Assembly: GCA_039816045.1 (NCBI GenBank)
Contig: JBCBYB010000005.1
Span: 62,001 to 126,000, forward strand
DNA from: Thermohalobaculum sp039816045
GTDB taxonomy: Bacteria; Pseudomonadota; Alphaproteobacteria; Rhodobacterales; Rhodobacteraceae
Length of the DNA: 64,000 bases
Direction of reading: 5' to 3'
The stretch's first letter is position 1; each line of letters opens with the position of its first letter. Under the pieces are notes generated by a model that worked only from the letters and a program-made list of their open reading frames with translations, made no database searches and was not told the origin of the DNA. The position numbers were made by a program, and so were the translations under genes. This document shows, piece by piece, positions 31,491-39,512 of this stretch.

Positions 31491-33413
31491 TTAAGCCCGG
31501 ACAGCGGGTTCCTCGGCCGGCGCCTTACCGAGGGCCGCGAGCGCTTGAGCGACGATGTGCGGGGCGTTCAATCCCGCGCTATCATACATCGCCGCAGGCT
31601 TGTCGTGGTCGATGAAGACGTCCGGCAGCACCATCGGGCGGATGCGCAAACCGGCATCGAGAGCCCCTTCCCGCGCCAGGAACTCCAGCACATGGGACCC
31701 GAAGCCCCCAACCGAGCCTTCCTCGATCGTGATCAGCGCTTCGTGCTCGCGCGCCAGGCGCAGGATCAAATCCGTGTCCAGCGGCTTCGCAAAGCGCGCA
31801 TCGGCGACCGTGGTGGAGAGCCCCATGGCTTCGAGCTCTTCTGCGGCCGTAAGCGCCTCGCCCAGTCGGGTGCCGAGGGAAAGCAGCGCGATCTTGCTGC
31901 CTTCTCGCACCAAACGTCCGCGGCCGATCTCCAAAGGCTCGCCCCGCTCCGGCATCTCGCAACCGACCCCCTCACCGCGGGCGAAGCGGAACGCGATCGG
32001 GCCTTCGTCATACTCGACCGCAGTGCGCACCATGTGGCAGAGATCCGCCTCATCCGCCGCAGCCATCATGACCATCCCCGGAAGACAGCCAAGATAGGCG
32101 ACATCGAAGCTTCCCGCATGGGTCTGGCCATCCGCGCCCACGAGACCCGCCCTGTCGATGGCGAAACGCACAGGCAGCTTCTGGATAGCGACATCGTGGA
32201 CCACTTGGTCATAGCCGCGTTGAAGGAAGGTCGAGTAGATCGCAACGAAGGGCCGCATACCCGCCGCCGCGAGCCCCGCCCCGAACGTCACTCCGTGCTG
32301 CTCCGCAATGCCGACATCATAGGTGCGGTCCGGATGCGCTTTTTGGAACAGATCAAGCCCCGTCCCTGAAGGCATCGCTGCAGTGATCGCGCAGATCCGG
32401 TGGTCGAGGTCAGCCTCCTGAACAAGGCTTTGGGCAAAGACCTTTGTGTAGGAGGGCGCATTTGCAGGCGGCTTCGACTGCTTGCCGGTGATGACATCAA
32501 ACTTGGCGGTCGCGTGCCCTTTGTCCGCGGCCTCTTCGGCCGGGCCATAGCCCTTACCCTTCTTGGTCAGCACGTGCAGCAGCACCGGCCCGTCCGCTCG
32601 CTCACGAATCGTGCGCATCACGGGCAAAAGCTGGTGCATATCGTGGCCATCGATAGGCCCGACATAATCGAAGCCGAGTTCCTCGAACAGCGTGCCGCCG
32701 ACCGTCACCCCTTTGAAGAGCGCCTCGGCCCGGTGCGCCCCTTCCCGCACGGCCGCGGGCATGAAGGACAGCATCTCCTTCGCGGCGGCCTTGAAGTCCT
32801 GGAACGGCTTTTGGGCATAGAGCCGAGAGAGGTATGAGGACATCGCCCCCACCGGCGGAGCGATCGACATCTCGTTGTCGTTCAGGATCACGACCAGGCG
32901 GCGCTTGAGATGCCCGGCATTGTTGAGCGCCTCGTAGGCCATGCCCGCCGACAGCGCCCCATCGCCAATGACGGCGATCGCATCGCCCACATCGCAGCCC
33001 TGGTGCCGCCCCTCGGCGAAACCCAACGCCGCGGAGATCGAGGTCGACGAGTGCGCCGCACCGAACGGGTCATAAGCACTCTCGGACCGCTTGGTGAACC
33101 CCGACAGCCCTCCGCCCTGACGCAGGGTCCGAATGCGGTCGCGCCGCCCCGTCAAAATCTTGTGCGGATAGCACTGGTGCCCGACATCCCAGATCAGCTT
33201 GTCGCGCGGAGTGTCGAAAACCGCGTGAATGGCAACCGTCAGTTCGACCACTCCAAGTCCTGCACCGAGATGGCCGCCGGTCACCGATACCGCGGAGATC
33301 GTCTCGGACCGCAGTTCATGGGCCAAACGCTCAAGCTGGGCATCAGACAGTCCGCGCAGGTCATCGGGTGTGGTCACGCGGTCGAGCAGTGGGGTGTCGG
33401 GTCGATCGCTCAA
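31491..33413 (-). CDS. dxs: 1-deoxy-D-xylulose-5-phosphate synthase
   Basis: A 640-residue thiamine-diphosphate enzyme joining pyruvate and glyceraldehyde-3-phosphate, the first step of the MEP isoprenoid pathway. The cofactor-binding motif is VIGDGALSAGMAYEALNNAG near 151; GGHLGAGLGVVELTVAIH lies near 45; the transketolase C-half has DVGIAEQHGVTFGAGLA near 366 and FIDHDKPAAMYDSAGL near 605. No ATG fits the N-terminus. TTG at 33411-33413 has AAGGAG six bases upstream and gives the family start (LSDRPDTPLLDRVTTPDDLR), so a TTG start is well supported. It lies between xseB and tlyA. Confidence 0.96.
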   Translation of the reverse strand: MSDRPDTPLLDRVTTPDDLRGLSDAQLERLAHELRSETISAVSVTGGHLGAGLGVVELTVAIHAVFDTPRDKLIWDVGHQCYPHKILTGRRDRIRTLRQGGGLSGFTKRSESAYDPFGAAHSSTSISAALGFAEGRHQGCDVGDAIAVIGDGALSAGMAYEALNNAGHLKRRLVVILNDNEMSIAPPVGAMSSYLSRLYAQKPFQDFKAAAKEMLSFMPAAVREGAHRAEALFKGVTVGGTLFEELGFDYVGPIDGHDMHQLLPVMRTIRERADGPVLLHVLTKKGKGYGPAEEAADKGHATAKFDVITGKQSKPPANAPSYTKVFAQSLVQEADLDHRICAITAAMPSGTGLDLFQKAHPDRTYDVGIAEQHGVTFGAGLAAAGMRPFVAIYSTFLQRGYDQVVHDVAIQKLPVRFAIDRAGLVGADGQTHAGSFDVAYLGCLPGMVMMAAADEADLCHMVRTAVEYDEGPIAFRFARGEGVGCEMPERGEPLEIGRGRLVREGSKIALLSLGTRLGEALTAAEELEAMGLSTTVADARFAKPLDTDLILRLAREHEALITIEEGSVGGFGSHVLEFLAREGALDAGLRIRPMVLPDVFIDHDKPAAMYDSAGLNAPHIVAQALAALGKAPAEEPAVRA

Positions 33414-33495
33414 CGGTCTCTCCTTGGAGTCAAGCCAAGTTGACAGTGGCAGGTTACGAGAAACAAGGCAAGCGACGGGCCCGTGAGCATCCGGC

Positions 33496-33798
33496 TCAGA
33501 ACGGGATATCGTCGCCAGGATCGGCCTTGTCCGCAGGGGTGGGAGCTTTCGTCGCAACCGGCGCAGGCGCCACCGCCTCCATCGAAGGCGAGCCATCAGC
33601 GCCCTGGACGATCCGCTGAACCTTCATCTCGGCGTCCTGAAGCAGCGCTTCGCAGCGCGCCCGCAGGGCATTGCCCCGCTCATAAAGCGATATGCTGTCC
33701 TCCAACGGCACCTTGCCATCCTCAAGGGCCGTAACGACCCGCTCAAGCTCAGCCAGCGCCGCTTCGAAGCGCATTTCCGCGATCGGTGTCTCACTCAT
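33496..33798 (-). CDS. xseB: Exodeoxyribonuclease VII small subunit
   Basis: A 100-residue subunit. The conserved core FEAALAELERVVTALEDGKVPLEDSISLYERGNALRARCEALLQDAEMKVQRI occupies residues 10-65 and is helical. The last 30 residues are Pro/Ala-rich. XseB binds several copies per XseA in the exonuclease that degrades single-stranded DNA. ATG 33798 shares a base with the HDAC stop (TGATG). xseA is not in the window. The order HDAC-xseB-dxs is common in alphaproteobacteria. Confidence 0.93.
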   Translation of the reverse strand: MSETPIAEMRFEAALAELERVVTALEDGKVPLEDSISLYERGNALRARCEALLQDAEMKVQRIVQGADGSPSMEAVAPAPVATKAPTPADKADPGDDIPF

Positions 33799-34736
33799 CA
33801 CGCAGCCCCCGCATGGGCGATCAGAACATCAAGATGGGCGCGCATGCCCCCAACAAGTCCTTCGATGTCGTAGCCACCCTCGAGGGTCGACACCACGCGC
33901 CCCTCACAGCACTCGTCGGCCACGGCGCAGAGTTGCTCCGTCACCCAGGCGAAGTCGCTCTCCAACCAGTTCAGATTGGCCAACGGGTCGCGCGCATGGG
34001 CATCGAAACCGGCAGAGATCATTAGGAGTTCCGGCTCGAACGCCCTCAACGCCGGCAGGATCGTCCCCTCATAGGCGATGCGCATGTCTTGCCCGCCTGA
34101 CATGGGCGGCAGCGGGGTGTTCACGATGTTGCCGACGCCCGTCTCATGCGCTGCCCCCGTCCCCGGATACAGCGGATACTGGTGGCTCGAGGCGAAGAAC
34201 ACCCGCCCATCCTGTTCAAAGATGTCCTGAGTGCCGTTTCCGTGGTGCACATCGAAGTCGACGATCGCGACCTTCTTTAGCCCCAACGCATCCAACGCAT
34301 GGAGCGCGCCGACCGCAATGTTGTTGAAGAGGCAGAAGCCCATTGCCCGATCCCGCTCCGCATGGTGGCCGCATGGGCGCACAGCGCAAAAGGCGGCCTT
34401 CTGAGCCCCAGAAACCACGGCCCCGGCCGCGCCCATGACGCTCCCCGCAGCCCGGCGCGCCGCGGCCAAGCTGTCGGGACTCATATGCGTATCCGGGTCG
34501 AGGCTCACCCAGCCCGACGCGGGACTGGCGGCGACGATTGACGCAACGTGCTCCCCACTGTGGGCGCGGGCGAGTTCCGCATCCGTCGCTTCCGGAGCTT
34601 GAAGCCTGGGCAGCGCCGCATAAGGCGCGCTCGCCAAAACCTGGTCGATGGCCTCGATTCGCTCGACGCGCTCGGGGTGGCCCGTCGGCGTCACATGGCG
34701 GTGGCTGAGCGGGTGCTGGACGATCAGAACTGGCAT
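33798..34736 (-). CDS. Histone deacetylase family protein (acetylpolyamine amidohydrolase-like)
   Basis: A 312-residue zinc-dependent deacetylase of the arginase/HDAC fold. The general-base pair is in RPCGHHAERDRAMGFCLFNN near 120, and the zinc ligands are in VAIVDFDVHHGNGTQDIF near 160 and MISAGFDAHARDPLANL near 240. The bacterial substrate is probably an acetylated polyamine or small amide, not histone. ATG 34736 lacks a strong ribosome-binding site. It is the first gene of HDAC-xseB-dxs-tlyA and divergent from the lipase gene. Confidence 0.9.
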   Translation of the reverse strand: MPVLIVQHPLSHRHVTPTGHPERVERIEAIDQVLASAPYAALPRLQAPEATDAELARAHSGEHVASIVAASPASGWVSLDPDTHMSPDSLAAARRAAGSVMGAAGAVVSGAQKAAFCAVRPCGHHAERDRAMGFCLFNNIAVGALHALDALGLKKVAIVDFDVHHGNGTQDIFEQDGRVFFASSHQYPLYPGTGAAHETGVGNIVNTPLPPMSGGQDMRIAYEGTILPALRAFEPELLMISAGFDAHARDPLANLNWLESDFAWVTEQLCAVADECCEGRVVSTLEGGYDIEGLVGGMRAHLDVLIAHAGAA

Positions 34737-34880
34737 GGGTGGAACTTATTTCAAAGAGGAGCCATCGGCAATTCGCTCCGGCATGCCTAGATCAACTCCG
34801 TGCGCTTTATGGAGGGAGCCTGCGCCGGGACGGTCGCCATCGCGCGTGCAACCAACATCGAGAACAGAGGACAGGACGCT

Positions 34881-37004
34881 ATGATACCGCCAACCGAGCC
34901 GGATTTGCGCACCTATGCCTGGATGGCCCTCGACGCCTATGACGGCCGCAGCCGAACCAACGCGCCAAATGCTGCTGTTGTTGCAGACCCCGATGTCGAG
35001 AGCGCGTTTCCCGAGTGGCAACAGCAGCCGACCAGCCGCGCCAGCGTCCCACGGAACGCCGACGCAGCGTTCAACAGCGGGCTTGAGGCAAATGTTTACG
35101 AGAACACCGCGGAGAACCAGATTGTCATCGCTTTCCGCGGCACCGAGTTCAGCCGGCTCTTCGAAGCGGTCCTGGATTTCGACCTCGAGCTGATCCGTGA
35201 CGCCAATCTCGACAATGATATCCTGACGCTGTTCGGCTACTATCAAGACGGTGGCCAGACGCTTGAGGACTTCATCGCTCCCATGGGTGGGTTGTCCGAG
35301 TATCTGGAGACAACGCTGTCGCTCGACCCCGATGAGGTCGACGCTCTTGAGAACGGGCTGGAGGCGCTCACGGGGCTGGGCCTCGGCACGACCGTCCAAG
35401 GGCTGGCCGAAGCAGGGGAGCAGGATCTCAGGAACCAGGTCGAATCAGCCCTCGTGGTGGTTGCCGAGGTCGCCGCCGCCAATCCCGGAGCCTCGATCAC
35501 CCTGACCGGCCATTCTCTCGGCGGCGCCGTGGCAGCGGCTGTCGCCGGCGCGTATGGCATCCCCGCTGTGCTGTTCGACCCTGCGCCGTATGCCTCAGAC
35601 GGTCTCCTGGATTTCGCGCGCGGACGCGGAGAACTGATCGTCGACGCCAATCAATTGGACACCGACGCCCTGGGCTGGGACCTGGCAACTCCCCCTCAGA
35701 CCCTGCTCGCCGATATCACCGCCACGGAGCGGCTCGAGGGCAGTTTCGTGGAGGGCCTCTACCTCTCTGCGAGCCCCTTGGATCTACCGGATGGCGCATC
35801 GACCGACACCGTGACCGATCTTGGGGCGCTTGGTGCAGACCCGTTCTTCCTGCACACCCCAGAGCTCATCACGCTCACCGTAGACAGCGCCGCCAGGGAG
35901 ACCGAAGATCGGCCCTCGCTCGAGACGCTGAGCACGGCCTTGCCTGGGCTTGTGCGCCGGCTTGACGGCGACGAACTCATCGCCACGCTTGATGAGGTCT
36001 CCGCCACCTTCACACGCGCCCTGCTGGTTTATGATCCGCTCTACCTGCTCTTTGCCGCATCCATGGAACAACTCGCCGACGATCTGCAGCGATTCGCGCC
36101 GGAGGGCTCCGCCGAGGATCGCGCGCCGGCCCTTGAGGCCCTCGTTGTCGACGCCGCGATAGACCGGCTCGCGGACCGCGTGGAGTCGGGTCTGGCAGAG
36201 ACACCCGGTTCGGTCGATGAGATCCTCGGGGGACCGCTAGGCAACGCTTCGAGCGATGTTGTCATCGGCAGTTTCGGTGTGTCGGAAGTCGTTCGTCCGG
36301 GGCTTGGCACTGACATTATCGCCCTCGGCGCGGGCGCAGCAGACACGCTCGAGGGCACCCTAGCAGAACTGGATGGAGACATTCTCTTCGACCTCAACCC
36401 AGTGGATCGGATCCTTTTGACTGAGCCAACTCTGGATGCGGATGCCGTTTCGCTGTCCCCCGACGGCCGTGCGGTTCTGGTCGACTCGGACTTGAACGGG
36501 ACCTCTGACGGCCGTCTCGCCCTCGGAGAGACCGCTGGCTCGCTGGCGGTCACCAAGAGCGAGACCGGGCTTGAGATTTCCGTTGCCCCCGCCACCGACG
36601 GTCTCGACCGGGAAGAGGCGCAAACGGTCGCGCTGCTCTATGAAGCTGGTCTTGGACGTGTCGCCGACACACCGGGTGTGAACTTTTGGATTGACCAGCG
36701 CGAGGACGGGCTGACGGAGTTGGGACTAAGCGCGGTGTTTCTTGGATCGGTGGAGTTCGCTGCCGTGGTCGGCGATCCGGAGACGCTCACGGATCTCGAC
36801 TTCGTAGGCGCCCTCTACCTCAACATCCTCGGACGAGAGGGCGAGGACGCGGGCGTTACCTTTTGGACTGGGCGCCTGTCCTTGCCGGAGATTGATCGAG
36901 AAGACGTCCTGTTGGCCTTCGCCGACAGTGCCGAGAACATCGCAGAAGCGACCGGCATCGAAAGACTGTGGGAAGTGGAGGCAGGCGTCTGGGACTTCGT
37001 CTAG
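34881..37004 (+). CDS. Predicted secreted lipase with calcium-repeat-like region and DUF4214 tail
   Basis: A 707-residue acidic protein. Residues 10-300 look like a class 3 lipase: VIAFRGTEF near 84, then the nucleophile elbow TGHSLGGAVAAAVAG with Ser212. About 459-513 resembles the end of an RTX calcium-repeat domain (SDVVIGSFG, GTDIIALGAGAADTLEGTLAELDGDIL). About 575-707 contains two DUF4214-like units, each with VxFW (VNFWIDQREDG, VTFWTGRLS). No N-terminal signal peptide is seen, which fits type I secretion by a C-terminal signal. ATG 34881 follows AGAGGACAGGA; an earlier frame start at 34800 lacks a ribosome site. No T1SS genes are nearby. Confidence 0.78.
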   Translation: MIPPTEPDLRTYAWMALDAYDGRSRTNAPNAAVVADPDVESAFPEWQQQPTSRASVPRNADAAFNSGLEANVYENTAENQIVIAFRGTEFSRLFEAVLDFDLELIRDANLDNDILTLFGYYQDGGQTLEDFIAPMGGLSEYLETTLSLDPDEVDALENGLEALTGLGLGTTVQGLAEAGEQDLRNQVESALVVVAEVAAANPGASITLTGHSLGGAVAAAVAGAYGIPAVLFDPAPYASDGLLDFARGRGELIVDANQLDTDALGWDLATPPQTLLADITATERLEGSFVEGLYLSASPLDLPDGASTDTVTDLGALGADPFFLHTPELITLTVDSAARETEDRPSLETLSTALPGLVRRLDGDELIATLDEVSATFTRALLVYDPLYLLFAASMEQLADDLQRFAPEGSAEDRAPALEALVVDAAIDRLADRVESGLAETPGSVDEILGGPLGNASSDVVIGSFGVSEVVRPGLGTDIIALGAGAADTLEGTLAELDGDILFDLNPVDRILLTEPTLDADAVSLSPDGRAVLVDSDLNGTSDGRLALGETAGSLAVTKSETGLEISVAPATDGLDREEAQTVALLYEAGLGRVADTPGVNFWIDQREDGLTELGLSAVFLGSVEFAAVVGDPETLTDLDFVGALYLNILGREGEDAGVTFWTGRLSLPEIDREDVLLAFADSAENIAEATGIERLWEVEAGVWDFV

Positions 37005-37021
37005 CGCCTACTCCCAAACGC

Positions 37022-37045
37022 AAAAGCCCCGCGCAAGGCAGGGCT
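37022..37045 (-). terminator. Likely terminator of the VPLPA-CTERM gene
   Basis: On the complementary strand, AGCCCTGC-CTTGC-GCGGGGCT forms an 8-bp stem (one G-U pair) with a five-base loop, followed by TTTGCGTTT. It starts 24 bases after the stop at 37069. It also lies just after the lipase stop, but in that direction no U-tract follows. Confidence 0.7.
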
Positions 37046-37068
37046 CTCACGTCATCGAGAAGTGAGGA

Positions 37069-37797
37069 TCAGGCAGCAGCGCGGCGGCGGCGCCCGACAA
37101 AGCCCAGACCAATCAAGCCGGTGAGAAGCAGCGGCAGGGCCGCCGGCACCGGGATCGGACGGTCTTCGATGATGTCGAACTCGATGCCCGCGACCGCAAA
37201 GTCACCGTTGCCAGCCGCATCATTGCCCATGCCCGCTTGGAACGTGATCACCGTCGCAGCCTCGGCACTCGTCAAGAAGAACGGCGCGAAGCCATTCCCT
37301 GGCGCCAGAGCATTGAACGCTTCTTCAGGCGCGAGCGTTTCGTCGACACCATTATCGCCGAAATCGACGTCAGCCTGCTCCTGGTTGTCCGACGCGCCAT
37401 CGAAAAAGAAGTCCAGCAGGTAAACCGCAGTGACTTCGACCAGTTCCGAGAGCGTGATCGTCAGCACTTCGTCGCCGTTAATCTCATCGCGATCGATGTC
37501 GTTGTTATCGATCCCGATGCCAACGCCGTCGGTTTGACAAGCAAATGCAGGGCTGCCACCAACACCAGTCGAGCAAAGCGCACCCGACGGCAAGTTAGAC
37601 TCGCTGGTGTCGAGATTTCCTCCTACCGAAGAAATCGTGACGCCCACACCACCCACGAAATTGAACGAGCTCGTGGTGTTGTCGCCAGCCTGAATGCCGT
37701 CCCAAACGTTAGCCGTAAAATCGACAAACACCGCGTGTGCCGGAGTTCCCGCGAACATCGCGAGGCCAGCAACGGCGGAAATCATAGCTGTTTTCAT
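37069..37797 (-). CDS. VPLPA-CTERM sorting domain protein
   Basis: A 242-residue exported protein. Residues 1-22 are a signal peptide (MKTAMISAVAGLAMFAGTPAHA). The body is Asp/Asn/Gly-rich and beta-like with one Cys pair (GALCSTG, AFACQTD). The C-terminus is a sorting signal: PIPVPAALPLLL, a hydrophobic stretch, then GRRRRAAA. This VPLPA-CTERM variant of PEP-CTERM is processed by a dedicated exosortase, and such proteins are surface or biofilm-matrix associated. No exosortase gene is in the window. ATG 37797 is the natural signal-peptide start. Composition looks more AT-rich than the neighbours. Confidence 0.85.
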   Translation of the reverse strand: MKTAMISAVAGLAMFAGTPAHAVFVDFTANVWDGIQAGDNTTSSFNFVGGVGVTISSVGGNLDTSESNLPSGALCSTGVGGSPAFACQTDGVGIGIDNNDIDRDEINGDEVLTITLSELVEVTAVYLLDFFFDGASDNQEQADVDFGDNGVDETLAPEEAFNALAPGNGFAPFFLTSAEAATVITFQAGMGNDAAGNGDFAVAGIEFDIIEDRPIPVPAALPLLLTGLIGLGFVGRRRRAAA

Positions 37798-37862
37798 ACT
37801 CTTACCCCCACCAAAGACAGGCCAATGCCACCCGCACCAAACCCGGTCTGTGCAAACGAATG

Positions 37863-37943
37863 TGCGTGCAACACCGCGCACGCATAGCTCCTCACGAGCA
37901 AGGAATGCACGAATTGGCGGGTTTTTCAATAAGTTCCTCGTGA
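37863..37943. promoter_or_regulatory. Inverted repeats upstream of the VPLPA-CTERM gene
   Basis: The 250-base gap 37798-38047 is the longest in the window. It holds TGCGTGC-N8-GCACGCA (37863-37884) and, further upstream of the gene, TCACGAG (37892-37898) paired with CTCGTGA (37937-37943). These could be operators for the VPLPA-CTERM gene. I see no strong -35/-10 pair and no small gene. Confidence 0.3.
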
Positions 37944-38042
37944 TCTCACCGGCCCTGGCGCCGCATGCAGGGGTTCATCGGCCGTTAAGTGTCTTGCAGG
38001 CAACTCATCTCGACCATGGGTTGTTGCAATGCGCAAAACACA

Positions 38043-38056
38043 CCGGATTAATCCGG
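38043..38056 (-). terminator. Palindrome over the petR stop codon, weak terminator
   Basis: CCGGATTAATCCGG is a perfect 14-base palindrome that includes the petR stop (TAA). On the petR strand it is followed by TGTGTTTT, so CCGGA-TTAA-TCCGG can fold as a short hairpin before a U-rich stretch. The 5-bp stem is short for an efficient terminator. Confidence 0.45.
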
Positions 38057-38752
38057 CGTTAGCATGTATCCAGATCCGCGAACTGTCTGGAGATAGCGCG
38101 GCACCTTCGGGTCAGATTCGATTTTTCGCCGGAGCCGCGTGATCTGCACGTCGACAGCACGGTCTTGTACGGATCCAGCAGACCCGCCCAGTTCCTCCGC
38201 CAAACGGGCACGGCTAACCGGCTCATTGGGCTGGCGCGAGAACACACGCATCAAGGCCTGCTCGGTCGAGGTCAGCCGCACGAGTTCTTCGCCGCGGGTC
38301 AGCTCCCCACGGCTGGTGTCGTAGCGGGTTTGCCCCAGAGACAAAAGGCGCGGTTGGGATGGAGCGGGGACAGGAACCGCCCGCCGAAGGATGGCGGCGA
38401 CCCGCAGAAGGAGCTCCCTTGGTTCAAACGGTTTGGCAAGGTAATCGTCAGCGCCCGCCTCAAGCCCGCTGATACGATCCTCCGTTTCGGAACGGGCCGT
38501 GAGGAGTAGGACCGGTGTTTCTATCTGGCGCCGGAGCCTCTGCGTAAAGGCGATCCCGTTCTCCCCAGGCATCATGACATCGACGATTAGAAGGTCGAAG
38601 GCCAAGGTCTCTAGAAGTCGGGACGCATGCGCCGCATCCCGCGCGCCGGTCACCAGATACCCATTCCGGTACAGGAACCGCCCGAGCAGTTCGCGGATTC
38701 GGCGGTCATCGTCGATCACGAGAATATGGGCGGGCTCGTCAGTCTCGGCCAT
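38048..38752 (-). CDS. petR: OmpR-type response regulator PetR
   Basis: A 234-residue response regulator. The receiver domain (1-120) has the acidic pocket IDDD, phospho-acceptor Asp58 in LLIVDVMMPG, and Lys in DDYLAKPFEP. Residues 135-232 are the winged helix (LTSTEQALMRVFSRQPNEPVSR, VDVQITRLRRKIE, QTVRGSGYML). Pairing with a MarR-type gene identifies it as PetR, required for cytochrome bc1 in Rhodobacter capsulatus. No sensor kinase gene is adjacent. ATG 38752 follows GGAGGGGG and overlaps petP by 14 bases. Confidence 0.9.
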   Translation of the reverse strand: MAETDEPAHILVIDDDRRIRELLGRFLYRNGYLVTGARDAAHASRLLETLAFDLLIVDVMMPGENGIAFTQRLRRQIETPVLLLTARSETEDRISGLEAGADDYLAKPFEPRELLLRVAAILRRAVPVPAPSQPRLLSLGQTRYDTSRGELTRGEELVRLTSTEQALMRVFSRQPNEPVSRARLAEELGGSAGSVQDRAVDVQITRLRRKIESDPKVPRYLQTVRGSGYMLTPD

Positions 38753-39296
38753 CGGCGCCCCCTCCAACGAGAGACAACACCGCCCGGCGCTCCTCTTGGT
38801 TCAACATATGCTCTAGGACCTGGCGAAAGCCGGCCACAGCCTCAGGACCTGCCGCTGCATAGGCCCGCCGGAGCCTGGCTCTCTGGGGTTCGGACAAAGC
38901 CCGCTCGAGCGCATCCCCTTCCTCGGACAAGGTGAGATTACGTTGGCGCCGGTCCTGCACGCCTTCAGAGCTGATCACGAGACCGTCCTCGACCAATTGG
39001 CGCAGAACCCGATTGAGCGATTGTTTGGTGACACCGAGAATGCCGAGCAGCCCAGCAACCGTGATCCCCGGCCGTCGTTTGATGAAGTGGATCGCCCGGT
39101 GATGCGCCCGGCCATAGCCCCGCTCGGCGAGGATTTCATCCGGATCGCCCGTAAAATCGCGGTACGCGAAGAACAACAGCTCGATGCCTTGGCGTAACTG
39201 TTCATCGGTCAGGAACAGCAATTGGTCCGCAGACTTTGCCCCGGCACTCAGCCTATTGCCGATGCGGTTTCCCATCCGGTCCGATGTGTCGCGCAT
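38739..39296 (-). CDS. petP: MarR family regulator PetP
   Basis: A 185-residue MarR-type winged-helix protein. The DNA-binding part is GRAHHRAIHFIKRRPGITVAGLLGILGVTKQSLNRVLRQLVEDGLV (about residues 63-108) with the wing QDRRQRNLTLSEEG. The name follows from the petP-petR pair of Rhodobacter capsulatus. ATG 39296 is chosen; ATG 39275 is a possible alternative. It is divergent from ilvE, and a 7-bp hairpin sits 26 bases upstream. Confidence 0.87.
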   Translation of the reverse strand: MRDTSDRMGNRIGNRLSAGAKSADQLLFLTDEQLRQGIELLFFAYRDFTGDPDEILAERGYGRAHHRAIHFIKRRPGITVAGLLGILGVTKQSLNRVLRQLVEDGLVISSEGVQDRRQRNLTLSEEGDALERALSEPQRARLRRAYAAAGPEAVAGFRQVLEHMLNQEERRAVLSLVGGGADGRD

Positions 39297-39321
39297 CCAC
39301 GTGCTCTCCCGTCCTGTGGGC

Positions 39322-39342
39322 GCCCCTGCGTGGCACAGGGGC
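39322..39342. promoter_or_regulatory. Inverted repeat upstream of petP
   Basis: GCCCCTG-CGTGGCA-CAGGGGC is a perfect 7-bp inverted repeat 26 bases upstream of the petP start, in the 216-base petP/ilvE divergent gap. MarR proteins commonly bind such palindromes in their own promoter, so autoregulation is plausible. The same gap has TTGACT near 39381, a possible -35 for ilvE. Confidence 0.4.
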
Positions 39343-39512
39343 AACGCCCTCGCCTGCCTCTCACGAAATATGTCAGCCTTATTGACTGGTATCAACCGCA
39401 ATGTTAGCTCAGCCCCCGCACTGGGGATGGGAAATTTCGCAAAGGCCCAGATTTGCGCAACGATCTGAGGGCTCACCACTTGGCGACGCCCGATCTTGAA
39501 AGGAGAGACGAC

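Noticed and set aside
37022..37045. The same hairpin as a terminator for the lipase gene on the plus strand
   Set aside because: Read rightward the stem is followed by CTCTCACGTC, not a U-tract. It suits only the leftward gene.
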